Shown: in pieces, positions 33,601-41,095 of the stretch
Position numbering within the stretch: the stretch's first letter is position 1
Layout of the letters: every line of letters starts with the position of its first letter
NCBI RefSeq assembly: GCF_028583425.1
Contig: NC_072807.1
Location: 32,307,001-32,371,000 of the forward strand
DNA length: 64,000 bases
Direction of reading: 5' to 3'
Source of the DNA: Eublepharis macularius
Taxonomy: Eukaryota; Chordata; Lepidosauria; Squamata; Eublepharidae
Position numbers and translations under genes: made by a program
The notes under the pieces: generated by a model
Databases searched by the model: none
Told to the model about the DNA's origin: nothing
Seen by the model: the letters and a program-made list of their open reading frames with translations, nothing else

Positions 33601-34752
33601 TTAAGGGAAGGGCAATGTAGGAAGTTGCTTGCACATCTTGGATAGCGCTGGGCCATAGCCCAGGGTGCACTGTGGCCGGGCGGCCTATTGACTGTGAGAC
33701 CCACAGAAGCTCAGGCGGTTTCAGTCTTGGTGCTTGGCCCATGGGGCAGATTTAAAAAACCTCTGAACCCCGACGTTTCTCCATCAACCTCATTTACACT
33801 GATGGGGTTCCAATCGGCAGCTCCATCATCTCTTTGGGTTGAACACAAAATAATTAGATGTAAGTATGTGTTTCAAGTGGGGCCCTGTTGAAATTGCCAG
33901 TTGCTTAAACTAGTGAGAAAGGGATCAAAATCCACATTGGGTTTCAGTAGCTTGTATCCTAACCTGTTCCTAAGTTTCTACAGCATGTTTTCCATTACCT
34001 AGCATGATTTTGCCTAAGGCTATTGCCCCTTGGTGTTCATACCCTACGTGGGACCGGTGATCGCTTACCTTGTATCATCTAGGTTCATCACAGCAACATC
34101 TGCCTGTACTCCTTTGATAACTGCACTTTGTTTAATTGCTGCTAATGTGAGCGCTAAAATTGAAAATGTTCTTGCTGTATATGGATTGCGGATTTGAAAT
34201 AATTGTTGCATGAATTTGTACATATTTATTGATTATTTATTGTATATGTATTTGATAGATTGCACTTTGCACTTTTGCACTTGATAAATTATGCACATTT
34301 TCTAACTAGAGTAGATTTTCTGTAATTGAGCCTACCGGCTGGATTATTTGCTAAGGCTATTGCCCAGCAACTTTAATGGGAAGGGGAAGAAGTTCTATTT
34401 ACTTCTTTCACCCAATGCATAATATTATAAATCTCTATTATCTCCCTCCTTGTGACCTTCCCTCTCTCCCCTACCCTTTGTACATCTCAGCTAAGAGAGA
34501 TGTCCCGGTTTGCAACCAATCATAGCTTAGTGTGTTCCTCCCATCAGGTTTCCCAAACCCCACTGGCGGTAAAAGCATCACGCAAGACCTTTGGAGTAGC
34601 CTCATATTGGCCACTTTTTTGTGGATTGCAAGAGGTTCACCGATCTCCCTCCCTCTTTTGAAATCTTCTTTTCCTTCCACTTCAGTCAGCTTGTTTATTT
34701 CAGTACGGGTTCTGTTTTGTTCCTTCCAGACATTGGGGAAGAAATCGACTGA
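15615..34752 (+). CDS. CD276: CD276 (B7-H3), 2Ig form, complete spliced gene
   Basis: This is a B7-family type I membrane protein of antigen-presenting and many other cells that modulates T-cell responses. The coding segments are 15615-15663, 22070-22420, 22671-22967, 29862-30002, 31148-31186, 33306-33341 and 34730-34752. They join to 936 nt, giving 311 aa plus stop, close to the 316 aa of 2Ig B7-H3 in mammals. Residues 1-17 are a signal peptide, about 18-134 IgV (disulfide pair C40-C117 with the DEGSFTC motif), about 135-233 IgC (C159-C214), about 240-263 the membrane span, and the rest a short acidic tail. Family-specific strings such as [31 protein letters not shown] and [11 protein letters not shown] identify it. 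All six introns within the CDS are phase 1 with GT-AG ends. There is no second IgV-IgC pair. Confidence 0.95.
15955..16160 (-). mobile_element. tRNA-derived SINE, family M, antisense
   Basis: Antisense body and head: 'ttggtccacctagctccata', 'gcagtggctctcccagctct', 'tttgaactcgggaccttctg', 'ctctcccactgagccacgg'. It is diverged in the 3' half. Confidence 0.75.
16262..16432 (-). mobile_element. tRNA-derived SINE, family M, antisense, partial
   Basis: 'tattgtccgctctgactggc', 'agccgctctccaggatctca', 'gcagaggtctttcccaccc' and 'gggaccttctctatgcaaag' give the family order. The tRNA head is degenerate. It lies 100 bp from the copy at 15955-16160. Confidence 0.75.
16433..17235. other. CD276 intron 2, nothing recognised
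   Basis: AT-rich at 16790-16940, where a 'tataaactgc' and 'aataaa' rich stretch may be a LINE/SINE tail. No exon was recognised. Confidence 0.35.
17236..17480 (-). repeat. CR1-type LINE 3' region, antisense
   Basis: 'cctgtttcatatagcagcca', 'ttgatgttgcctcctagcac', 'gaggttgactgcctcggaat' and 'gccagtagccattggtgg' are the antisense of the sequence at 38290-38545. The sense copy ends in the 'gatggaccactggtctgatc' and 'ttatgttctta' tail known from reptile CR1 elements. Confidence 0.65.
17481..18015 (-). repeat. LINE-like 3' region, antisense, with ATT run
   Basis: It starts with (att)n and 'tagtctgcctttcttactga', then 'tccaaggtagattacacag', and ends near 'aaagccctcctgaataactc' and 'agttttgcatagtgtgtgga'. 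This is the usual layout of an antisense CR1/L3-like tail in lizards. No ORF is present. Confidence 0.45.
18360..18585 (+). mobile_element. tRNA-derived SINE, family M, near full length
   Basis: The head has 'gtggctcagtggaagagcct' (A box) and 'cacgttcaattcccgg' (B box). The body has 'aaaaggaccaggcagcaggt', 'gttgctgccagcctgagtag' and 'tctgactcggtataaggcag'. This is the best preserved sense copy and served as the reference for the other M copies. Confidence 0.9.
18590..19020. other. CD276 intron 2, nothing recognised
   Basis: No exon, RNA gene or clear repeat was recognised. Confidence 0.3.
19022..19365 (+). repeat. 'gggttgcca' repeat with internal inverted segment
   Basis: It starts 'ttgggttgccagatccccgt' and contains an inverted pair around 'tgatttgggccccaaatcag' (19149-19168, a perfect palindrome). 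It also holds 'gatgacatcatttccggg' next to 'aatgatgtcattgcaccg' (another inverted pair), and ends in 'gggggatcccccactgggag'. This is an unclassified reptile repeat. Confidence 0.5.
19366..20795. other. CD276 intron 2, nothing recognised
   Basis: No exon, RNA gene or clear repeat was recognised apart from a short SINE-like tail near 20490-20535 ('gtccctgttgggggagaaag', 'gtaaataaataaaac'). Confidence 0.3.
20798..20990 (+). mobile_element. Foldback family B, two-arm copy
   Basis: The left arm ('caagattcagatccagtggc', 'aaagaccaacaagatttccc', 'gtcagagctcccctcctt') is mirrored on the right ('gaagggaggtctgactctcg', 'ctggaaatctagctggttgt', 'actggacgcaattcttgctc'). The centre is near 20889. The arms are diverged from each other. 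Confidence 0.75.
21055..21255 (-). mobile_element. tRNA-derived SINE, family M, antisense
   Basis: 'gatctatggtccatcaaggt', 'ctgctctggctgtcaagagc', 'ctcaggcagaggtctttccc' and 'gattgaacgtgggaccttct', then 'accgctgagccatggctc'. The head is well preserved. Confidence 0.85.
21636..21975 (-). mobile_element. tRNA-derived SINE, family N, antisense, with an 89-bp internal duplication
   Basis: An (ataat)n tail at 21628-21645 is followed by the antisense body, and the tRNA-like head ends in 'accactacaccatactggct'. The segment 21777-21865 is repeated at 21866-21954 with a few differences ('tgactgacccaaggtcac' starts both). The head lies about 95 bp upstream of the IgV exon acceptor. Confidence 0.85.
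22070..22420 (+). CDS. CD276: CD276 exon 3: IgV domain
   Basis: 351 nt (117 codons), phase 1 in and out, acceptor ctcctaag|gc and donor gttgcag|gtgagag. It codes residues 17-134: a mature start Ala-Leu-Glu-Ile-Gln-Val-Pro, Cys40 in TLPCSFSP, Trp in LIWQLT and Cys117 in DEGSFTCFV. Sequons NFS, NRT and NVS are present. In the C'-C'' region ([11 protein letters not shown]) it carries a few more residues than the mammalian protein, as I recall that sequence. Confidence 0.96.
22671..22967 (+). CDS. CD276: CD276 exon 4: IgC domain
   Basis: 297 nt (99 codons), phase 1 both sides, acceptor cttccccag|ct and donor atcacag|gttggtc. It follows the IgV exon across a short 250-nt intron. It codes residues 134-233 with YSKPNL at the start, Cys159 in [14 protein letters not shown], sequons NIT and NVT, the [11 protein letters not shown] signature and Cys214 in YSCLV. 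Strongly B7-H3-like. Confidence 0.96.
23330..23520 (+). mobile_element. tRNA-type SINE N, partial
   Basis: 'ggtttggatccccgctgtgc' (degenerate B box) is followed by 'cttccgccttctaccttgca' and 'gggctgttgtgaggataaaa', then 'tgaaccctttggagga'. The 5' head is lost. A short antisense N fragment follows at 23725-23780. Confidence 0.65.
23781..26459. other. CD276 intron 4, largely unique sequence
   Basis: No exon or RNA gene was recognised. The stretches 24000-24220 and 24640-25060 look repeat-free and AT-rich with runs such as 'ctttattaagctctgtttat'. They are flagged in the findings as candidates for conserved non-coding sequence. Confidence 0.35.
26473..26743 (+). mobile_element. Sauria SINE, full length with target duplication
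   Basis: The tRNA-like head is 'gagccccgtggcgcagagtg' (A box) with 'gagttcgatcctgg' (B box). The body has 'gaggtcggtaaaatgagtac' and 'aaggcagtggcaaaccaccc'. The Bov-B-like tail runs 'gggtcagtaatgactcggtg' and 'cttgcacctttacc'. Flanks accgtttggaagg (26460-26472) and accatttggaagg (26744-26756) form a 13-bp duplication with one mismatch. Sauria SINEs are squamate-specific and mobilised by Bov-B LINEs. Confidence 0.92.
26868..26905 (+). mobile_element. Truncated SINE N head
   Basis: 'gaggagccagcgtggtatag' and 'tggttagagtg' are the tRNA-like 5' end of family N. The sequence breaks off into a G run. Confidence 0.65.
27293..27474 (-). mobile_element. Foldback family A copy with a perfect 150-bp palindrome
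   Basis: Positions 27291-27365 and 27366-27440 are exact reverse complements (centre atcac|gtgat). The element continues on the right through 'actacagactaacacggcta' to 'ctcctctggatct'. A 12-bp target duplication, atatatcagaag, is at 27281-27292 and 27475-27486. The variant ccaaTttt/aaaAttgg occurs in both arms. Confidence 0.9.
27590..27700 (-). repeat. 'gggttgccaacctcc' family fragment, antisense
   Basis: 'accctctccaggctcccccc', 'aaatctccaggaatttccca' and 'ctggcaacctta' match the antisense of 42735-42830 and of the right part of 42470-42660. Confidence 0.6.
27790..28020 (+). mobile_element. tRNA-derived SINE, family N
   Basis: Head 'cacgctgggttagagggtca' and B box 'ggttcgaatccccactctg'; body 'cagcctaacctacctcccag' and 'ggctgttatgagaatgaa'; tail 'gtagtaaataaaggg'. 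Near full length. Confidence 0.85.
28097..28309 (+). mobile_element. Foldback family A, full two-arm copy with target duplication
   Basis: It begins 'tcgatccagaggagttag' and ends 'ctggtctctttgctattt'. The centre is near 28222 ('cgtcagatctgatgaag'). A perfect 12-bp duplication, tgcatggggtca, lies at 28085-28096 and 28310-28321. Both arms share private changes: gagaCcag with ctgGtctc, and gacGaacc with ggttCgtc. Confidence 0.92.
28322..29400. other. CD276 intron 4, nothing coding recognised
   Basis: No exon or RNA gene was recognised. 28925-29035 looks like AT-rich unique sequence ('tttgaatttattagcataat', 'tatttaaaggttaatgaag') and is listed as a candidate conserved element. Confidence 0.35.
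29403..29550 (-). repeat. CR1-type LINE 3' region, antisense, partial
   Basis: 'aaggtccatttaatccaaca', 'tcctgtttcacacagtggc', 'ggccaaggcctggtattcag' and 'aggttgactgctcctgaatg' match the antisense of 38290-38545. Confidence 0.7.
29862..30002 (+). CDS. CD276: CD276 exon 5: stalk and transmembrane segment
   Basis: 141 nt (47 codons), acceptor ctctgcttag|gc and donor aatgctg|gtaaat, phase 1. It codes residues 233-280: a short stalk, then the hydrophobic span [20 protein letters not shown] at about 242-261, then [19 protein letters not shown]. The ALWV-VGL start and the basic, Cys-containing juxtamembrane segment followed by acidic residues match the B7-H3 pattern. Confidence 0.94.
30233..30478. 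mobile_element. hAT-like MITE with long internal hairpin
   Basis: Ends CAGGGCTTTTTTTC and GAAAAAAAGCCCTG are inverted repeats. The 8-bp target duplication gggcccta is perfect (30225-30232 and 30479-30486). Inside, 30289-30350 and 30356-30420 are almost exactly complementary with a loop near 30351-30356 (cgcgt) and one small bulge. There is no coding capacity. Confidence 0.9.
30490..31120. other. CD276 intron 5, nothing recognised
   Basis: Possible old repeat remnants ('gtcctggtaag'-like words are absent); no exon or RNA gene was recognised. Confidence 0.3.
31148..31186 (+). CDS. CD276: CD276 exon 6: acidic cytoplasmic mini-exon
   Basis: 39 nt, acceptor tgtcttcag|gg and donor agacag|gttggtc, phase 1 in and out. 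It codes residues 280-293, [13 protein letters not shown] plus a split Ala. The mammalian tail has a matching acidic segment with D-GEG-KT. Confidence 0.88.
31282..31400 (-). mobile_element. SINE M fragment, antisense
   Basis: 'aagctgcatcagactgctgg', 'ctcggtatcgtctactctga' and 'ctgcaggcatctttccaaag' match the 3' half of family M in antisense; the head is lost. Confidence 0.6.
31856..31980 (+). repeat. Foldback family B, single arm
   Basis: 'ggtagctgtgttggtctgca', 'gatttgagtctggtgctgcc', 'gagaccaagaagattttcaa' and 'tgtatctgaagaagggagcc' give one full arm. Confidence 0.65.
31985..32460 (-). pseudogene. LINE ORF2 C-terminal remnant, antisense
   Basis: The - strand frame 32408-32067 encodes 113 aa with the order [16 protein letters not shown], a Cys-x-Cys-type cluster, then [16 protein letters not shown]. 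This is the zinc-finger-like end common after LINE reverse transcriptases (LYGRF...R.C.C......HVLL.C..Y...R). A 3' flank with 'ttagcctttattggcatata' follows. The copy is truncated, with no RT or endonuclease domain in the window. Clade not assigned. Confidence 0.65.
32555..32985. mobile_element. MITE-related element with polypyrimidine tract
   Basis: The right end 'caccacctctttccccaggg' followed by 'aaaaaaagccctg' at about 32951-32982 matches the end of the 30233-30478 element. 'accatgtgactggtggtccc' near 32590 matches its arm. The intervening 32690-32810 is a C/T tract of ccttt and cctcc units. The left terminus was not found. Confidence 0.55.
33306..33341 (+). CDS. CD276: CD276 exon 7: cytoplasmic mini-exon
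   Basis: 36 nt, acceptor tctgacag|ct and donor aaagaag|gtagaga, phase 1. It codes residues 293-305, [12 protein letters not shown] plus a split Asp. The ALQPLK string is conserved in mammalian B7-H3 tails. Confidence 0.92.
33342..34729 (+). other. CD276: CD276 intron 7
   Basis: 1.4-kb phase 1 intron with no recognised exon. An AT-rich stretch lies at 34100-34320. Confidence 0.6.
34730..34752 (+). CDS. CD276: CD276 exon 8, coding part and stop
   Basis: Acceptor gttccttccag|ac. It completes the split Asp and codes IGEEID then TGA at 34750-34752, ending the protein at residue 311. The mammalian tail also ends with a short acidic segment of this kind. The 3' UTR follows. Its end is not determined: AATAAA words at 36481-36486 and 38875-38880 are only candidates. 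Confidence 0.88.
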
Positions 34753-35625
34753 CACGAATGGAAGGAGATTTGCTAACTACACCCTGGAGGTCACAGACTG
34801 CATCCCCTCGGATCCTTCTCTGCAGAGGCAATGTGGAAACCGTGGGCAAAACAAGGAACGAACGCCGCCTCTGCTGGAGCTTGCAGCTTGGTACCATTTG
34901 GCTGCAGTGTCCCCCCACCCTCCTTTGTTCTCGTATGTGCAGATGAACCCTGGATCCACCTGGCTGTCTCAATGCAGGACTTTTGTCTTGCTTTTAGAAA
35001 TAGAGTGGAATACTGTTTACAGTTCTTTGTCCTGCAACCCCAGCTCCTAGAGCCTCCCTTTCCCGGTTTTTATTTTTGTGCTGTGCTGCCAGTTCACCCA
35101 CCACCAATAAGCCACGTCAACTGAAACAAAATGGAACTGTGTTCCACCCAGATTGGAACAATTCGGATATCCGTGTACCATAGAGGATGGCAGCAATCAC
35201 GGAGTATCTTAGCGCAGTGGCAAGTGAGATGGCAGTATTTAGAGCTGTTTGAAGGCCTGAGTTTGTGCTACGGATTTGTCTGTGATCTTGTCTAGGGTTC
35301 ATTTTTTCCTTTTGTCTGTGTGTGTTTGGAGGGGTGGGGGTGGAAATCACTGGGCATCTGTGAGAGCTGCCAAGAATCCATTCTACACAGTGAAGATTGT
35401 ACGCAAACGAACAATCACTTTTACCTCCCTTTGGGAAAAAATGGCAACCCGACACAGGGTTGGTTGACACTCTTACGAATGATGGGAGCACATTTTTGGC
35501 ACAGAGACGTCCAAGGTACAATTGCTATATCTCCCCCCCCCTCCTGTCCCTTTCAGCAATGTAAATTGTACTTTCAGGGGCAGAATTTTGTCTCCATTTT
35601 AGTTTGCAAGAAGTACATGGGACAA
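34753..35625 (+). other. CD276: Probable start of the CD276 3' UTR
   Basis: This is contiguous with the stop codon and has no good polyadenylation signal nearby, so the UTR probably extends across it. No repeat was recognised. Extent is inferred. Confidence 0.4.
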
Positions 35626-35627
35626 TG

Positions 35628-35800
35628 TGGCCTTGCCCTTATTTTTGTCCTTGCAACAATTTCCATGAGGTGGGTTAGGCTGAGGAAGAGTTTCTGGCCT
35701 GAGGTCAGCCAGCAAACCTCATGGCAAAGTGTGGTTTTGAACCTCGGTCTCCCAAGTCCTAGGTTGACACTCTAACCACTATACCATGCTGTTTCCTGGC
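35628..35800 (-). mobile_element. tRNA-derived SINE, family N, antisense
   Basis: 'cttgcaacaatttccatgag', 'gtgggttaggctgaggaaga' and 'gttttgaacctcggtctccc' (reversed B box), then 'ctctaaccactataccatgc' (reversed A box). Confidence 0.85.
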
Positions 35801-37160
35801 ACAAGAGGCTGTGCTGGTGTTCATGCTATCAATTCTGCCTTGATGTTTATTTGTTAGGTCCTTTCTGCCCATCCAGGCATTTAACCACTGAGGTCTGTTG
35901 GGTTACTCCTGGTTAGGTAAAACTCCATTGTCAGGAGGGATACAAAGGAATCCCTTCCTTTTATGCATTTTTATCGTTCACGATGGTGCTAATGGGTGGA
36001 GCTGGGAAAATCTGCTGGTTAGCTGGCTTACCCCTCTGCCCTTTTCATTGTGCTGTTAGGGGTACCTAAGTGGAGATCATGTAAATCTATGAGTGCCTTC
36101 ACATTGATTCTTGCATTTCTGTATGCTTCCCAACAGTAGCTAACAGCTTGAGTCTTCAAACATTTCTCCATTTAGCAAATTTTGCATAGATCCAGTCTGA
36201 ATTTTAACAAAAACAAAAATCTGCCCATCCAACCTTCGAAGAATGGGGGATAGGAGAGCCTTAATGTTATTGAGCTCTTCACATTTGAGTAGATATATAG
36301 GAATAATTGGATGGGACTGTGACCTCAGCTGACCCATGGGTTACTAAATGCCTTACCCAGGATTTTGCTGTTTTCTAAGTTCCACAATCCCACAGTTTTC
36401 ATGGTTTTTTGGACTAAAGAGGGCTAGTAACTTGCTTTTGGGGGGGGGGGTGTTTTTTTTTACAATTTGAACTTAACAAAAATAAATATTTAAAAATGAT
36501 AGAATTTGGAGTACTTGGTGACTTTTGGATTCAGTTCTTTTGGAGAATGTATCCTATTTTCAGGGACATTACATATAATTTCTGGATTTATTAATGCCTG
36601 GTTGGAGTAGGGGCAGGAAATGGTGTTTTTAACCAGATGTTTTGGTATTTTTTGCTCTCTGGGGTCTCTGCATCTCTGGATCAACATGATTTAGCTAAAA
36701 GATTATGTGAACACAAAACTATATTTGATCCTTGTCATCCAAGACACATGTGTAAGGATGACATCTGAGAACTGACCAATAGGAGAAGAGAATTCAGGAT
36801 ACATCATCGACAGGAAGTAATCCCACAACTGATGTTTTTTTTTTCAAAAGGACAGTGTGCAAATTTTTCAACCTTTGTGCCTTTCCCCAGTAGATGAGTT
36901 TAGCTTATTCTTGATCCGGTTGAGGAAAGGTTAATACTTACTACTACTGTTTTCTTTTTGTGTTTCTAACTGGATCTTTTACTCATTTTTAATGTGACTC
37001 GGCCAAGGACTTTTGGGAAAGTACTGGCAAGAAATTAAACCATAAATCAGAACTGGGAACTTGATTTTCAGCACACGGCCTCGCATCTCCAACTAGACAG
37101 TTTCTAAGGACTTCAGTTCTGCCTCGCTTTCTCATGGGCAGCAACTCACTGGCTGGCAGA
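35801..37160. other. AT-rich flank, nothing firm recognised
   Basis: A G run and a T run occur at 36441-36470. The - strand frames at 36140-36337 and 36490-36687 look like old LINE sequence but show no motif I can name. No gene is supported. Confidence 0.3.
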
Positions 37161-37164
37161 GGGC

Positions 37165-37395
37165 AAAATGAACCAGCTGCTGGTGGTGGAGTGCCCTCAA
37201 GTCATAGCTGACTTATAGCGACCCCTAGTGGGGGGTTTTCATGGCAAGAGACTAACAGAGATGGTTTGCCATTGTCTGCCTCTGCAACCCTGGTCTTCCC
37301 TGGAGGTCTCCCATCCAATTACTAACCAAGGCCAACCCTGCTTAGCTTCTGAGATCTGACAAGATCAGGCTCACCTGGGCTATCCAGGTCAGGGC
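37165..37395 (-). mobile_element. 5S-rRNA-derived SINE (5S-Sauria type), antisense
   Basis: The right part is the reverse complement of 5S rRNA: 'ggtctcccatccaattacta', 'accaaggccaaccctgctta', 'gcttctgagatctgacaaga', 'tcaggct'. The left part ('catagctgacttatagcgac', 'cctagtgggg', 'ttttcatggcaagagac') is the antisense of a Sauria-like body. A 5S head on a Sauria body is the known 5S-Sauria SINE of lizards. Diverged from 5S rRNA, so not a functional 5S gene. Confidence 0.82.
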
Positions 37396-37399
37396 TTCT

Positions 37400-37745
37400 A
37401 AAGTGCTACAAGTGCAAAATTATTTTGCACCTGGGCTATGTTGATTGAAACTGGAGAGATGGAAGGGGATAGGTGAATATCCCTGGGGAAAGTTTCATAG
37501 TTTTGGCACCATGGTTGAGAAGGCTCTCTCTCAGGTTGCTACTCACCTAATCTCAGAAGGTGGGAACACAAGAAGTAGGCCACGGAAGATGAGCAGAGTG
37601 GATGGGAGAAGGTGGTCCTTCAGGATATCAGGTATGCTGACCCCAAGCTGTACAAGGCTTTAAAGGTCAAAACCAGCACCTTGAATTCGGTCCAGAAACA
37701 AATTGGGAGCCAGCGTAGATGGGCCAAGACTGAAGCGATATGCTT
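37400..37745 (+). repeat. CR1/L3-like LINE fragment
   Basis: 'gttgagaaggctctctctca', 'ggttgctactcacctaatct', 'ggtccttcaggatatcaggt' and 'aggctttaaaggtcaaaacc', then 'gcaccttgaattcggtccag', are words of a widespread reptile LINE tail. The reading frames are broken. Confidence 0.55.
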
Positions 37746-38285
37746 CTACAACCCATTCCAGCCAACATCCTGGCTACAGTTTCCTGCCCCAATTGAATTT
37801 GCAGATTATTTCGAACATTTACCAGACTTTGATTTTCCAGTTTTTCAAATTTTATTTTTGCAATGCAGTAGATCCACAAAGGAAATGTTTGAAGTTCAGG
37901 CCTCGCAGTGAAGGAGCTGAGTTTTCTAATCTGTGAAATTTCATTGCAGCGTGTCTGCTGTGTAGCCGTATTTTCAGGTCAGCCCACGGCCTACATTAGT
38001 GAGGCTACCGACCTGGCCTTAAGTGTTCATCATCCCATACGCAGCCAGAGAATAGCTGCTTTTTTGTGCATCCTCCCAACCTAGTGAGTTGCTGTGGTTG
38101 ATCGAACTTGTCGTTTTCTTGACCTTCCAAAAGCTGCAGAGTAGTAGTTTTCTTCAACCTTGGCAGAAAAGAAGTCACACTGGAGAAGACTGGGAAGAGT
38201 AACTTACAGAAAGGTAAATGTTGGTTGGGAGCCAGTTTAGAGCCACCCCCTGCAGGTAGTTACTCTCACCCCAAGAAGTGTAAAA
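37746..38285. other. Intergenic sequence, nothing recognised
   Basis: No gene or clear repeat was recognised. Confidence 0.3.
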
Positions 38286-38287
38286 TT

Positions 38288-38545
38288 GATGCTTTGCAAA
38301 AGGTGAGAGGAAGGGATGGATGGTTTTAAAAGGAGATTAGACAGATTAGCGAAGGACAGATTTATCAGCGGCATCTAGCCATGGTGGCTAAAGTGAACCT
38401 CCATGTCCAGAGGTAGTCAGCCTCAGAATATCAGAGCCAGGAGGCAACATCGGGAAAACTTTGACCCTGTTGGTTGTGTGAAATGGAACGCTGGACTAGA
38501 TGGACCACTGGTCTGATCCTGCCAGGCCCTTATGTTCTTAGGAGA
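38288..38545 (+). repeat. CR1-type LINE 3' end, sense
   Basis: 'ggagattagacagattagcg', 'ctagccatggtggctaaagt', 'gaacctccatgtccagaggt', 'agtcagcctcagaatatcag', 'ggactagatggaccactggt' and 'ctgatcctgccaggccctta', then 'tgttctta'. The terminal part is the classic reptile CR1 3' end. Confidence 0.75.
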
Positions 38546-39015
38546 AGGCACCTGTGCGTTTGTGTGCTTGTATGCACGAGCACATCTTGCAAGCATCCCG
38601 TTGCCTCTAAAGCATTTTCATTGTACAGTGGGGATGCTTGTTGGGATATGAACGGCATCCAGGTGGGCAAGGAGACATTTGCCCATCACTGCTGAATGTA
38701 CTCTCTCTGACCTAAGGAAAAACCCACCCCCTAAAGCACAAACCTTGTTGAAGAGTTCCTCTTAACAAGCTGTCACATTGCCCTTTGCAAATTCAGCTTG
38801 GAAGTTTTTGTGGGTTTTATATATTTTTGTTGTTTCCAGCCGAGGCAGCAAAAATCAGCATCTTGTGCCTAATGAATAAATCAATTCCGTTTAACATAGA
38901 AAATCTTCAGTGAGTCGGATCAGCAAGAAAATGTATTTGAGAGCTTTGCTCTTTATTTAGCATATCTGTACAATAGTGTATTCTTTTTTGTCTGGTGCCC
39001 GAGTGTGCTTGTGAA
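38546..39015. other. Intergenic sequence, nothing recognised
   Basis: Contains an AATAAA at 38875-38880; no gene was recognised. Confidence 0.3.
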
Positions 39016-39024
39016 AACTGTATT

Positions 39025-39187
39025 GTGGATAAGGATATACCAACTGCCTCTACTCAAGCTGGCAGAGGTTCTCCAGGGTCTCTTTCCCATCATTTATTAC
39101 CTGCTCCTTTCAACTGGAGATGCCGGGAATTGAACTGGGACCTACTACGCACCAAGAGATGCTTTTCCACTGAGCCGCAGTCCCTCC
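39025..39187 (-). mobile_element. tRNA-derived SINE, family M, antisense, partial
   Basis: 'gctggcagaggttctccagg', 'cctgctcctttcaactggag' and 'attgaactgggacctactac', then 'cttttccactgagccgcag'. The 3' tail is lost. Confidence 0.75.
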
Positions 39188-40615
39188 ATATCTCAAAAGG
39201 CGAACAAGTTTTTATTCTAACACAAGCTGTCATGGACCAGAGGCCACTTCATCAGCTGCGCAGAATGGGTTCTCGCTAGGTAGACATCTGTCTGTCCTGA
39301 AAAATAACCGTAAGCCGGGAAGGCAGCTGATACAAAATGAAATATGCTCAGATAAAATTTCATAAGCACAGAATCCATTCAAATGAGCGGCAATTAGTGA
39401 CAACGCAGTTAGTTTCATGAGTTTTCCTACTAAATAACATCAGTGTACCAATCTGCTGAATTAGGTTAGACGTGGAAATTTCAAGGTGATGCAGATGAAA
39501 TTCTTGGAATTTGCAGGGGGGAGGAAGGGAGTTGCATACATAAGAGAAATGAGAGGAAGTAGAGCTTTCATAATACTTAATGATGCCTGGGGGGGGGGGG
39601 CGGTGGGTAGATACTGCTAAGCAGGGTTTTTTTGTTTTGTTTTGGAGCATATGCCAAAGCAAACACAGCCTCAAAGGACACAGTGTATTAGAGTATTTAA
39701 TGATCCAGAGGAGCCGAGCATCTGATTTACAAGCCAACAAGGGAGAAGACTGAAATTCACAGGCTGGAACAAGATGGTTTGTATTGGATTACTGGGTGTA
39801 TAAAGCAATGTTCCTTTTGTGGCAGCCAGAGGGCTGTTCTTTTTCTTTTTTTTGAAAAGAGAATGGCACTTGCTTGGGGGCTTAACACCTGTCTTCCAGC
39901 CAAGGGCTCTGTTGGCTTCAGGCTGTTTAAATCACCATATATCATGCACTGACATATTGACATCTTGAGCAAATAAGGGGGCTGTCAGGACAGTAGGGCA
40001 ATCACCTCCATTTCAAAACTCTGATATTAAAAAATGCTGATCTTTGGGTGAGACAGATAGGCAGGTTGAACAGTACAGCCAGCAAGTTTTTGGTGTCTTT
40101 GGGGCTACAGGCTAGCACGAAAGCTCTCCTTTCAGGTTCTCTGCCCCCCCCCCCCAATCTTGGAATAAAATATCAATATTTCAACAGATGTCAATTGTTT
40201 CTATCAGTAATCATATTAATTTTTGGATTCAGTCTGTCAACTTGGCTTGGTTTTCAGCTATCCCTTTGATACCAAAAACTGCTCAAATGCATCACATTGA
40301 AGTCTCGAGATAAAGCCCCCCCCCCCCCGCCCACAAATATGTAACCTGTAGCTCCCTTAAAATGCCCCAATTTCACTTCAAAGTCCTGACTGAATGCTGG
40401 AAGAGACTTAAATTAGTTTGCAATTGAGAGAGTTATATGTACTTTTTAACTATTTTAAATATATTGAATTCTGAAAGCGTAAGAAGCAAAACAAAAGAAG
40501 GGGAGAAAAGAGAGATCAGGGAAAGCTTATTATAACAACAGAAAAAATGTTTCATCCACCTGTTACTATTTGCTCATAAGTAACATTATTACAAAGCTCA
40601 CAGAAAGTAGCAATA
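39188..40615. other. Intergenic sequence, nothing recognised
   Basis: Several homopolymer runs (G at 39590, C at 40145 and 40317); no gene or firm repeat was seen. Confidence 0.3.
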
Positions 40616-40618
40616 CTG

Positions 40619-41095
40619 GTGTCAGGAATGTGCCTGAGTCAAACTGGGACACGGGGACAGACTCCTAAGCTGATGAGAATGATGGGTGTTAGATCACCCC
40701 TGGGGAAGATCGGGGTTCTAGGGGCAACTGACACCACCAGCCTCCTGGTTCCCCTGAGAGCCCAAGGCCTCAGCTGAAGGGTCTGCCCTAAAGCCTCATC
40801 TCCAATGTGCCACACCCCAGAGCAGCCAGACCTTCTTCCAGATCACCTGCCCCCAGTTGGCCAAATACTGAATTTAGTTACAATATTTGCACCCAGCCCT
40901 TCGGGCCCCATCAAGGCAGGTTCCAAAGAAGTAACACCCTTTCCCATGAAGTCAACTTAGTATCTTTGCCAAGGAGAGTTTAGTTGTAGGCAGGCCTCAT
41001 CCTCCTTAATAAAGAAAGGAGCCAGAGAAGGAGCTAGTGAGGCTCCTGCTAAGAGCCAGAGATTAACAGGAATGTGGGTTTATGTGGCAGCCCCC
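40619..41095 (+). repeat. Possible solo LTR
   Basis: It begins 'tgtcaggaatgtgcctgagt', has a central GC-richer part, and an AATAAA ('ccttaataaagaaaggagcc') near 41010. The length and start are LTR-like, but no target duplication or confident right end was found. Confidence 0.25.

Noticed and set aside
37290..37380. 5S rRNA gene on the - strand
   Set aside because: It is only a partial and diverged match, fused to a SINE body with no complete internal control region or terminator.
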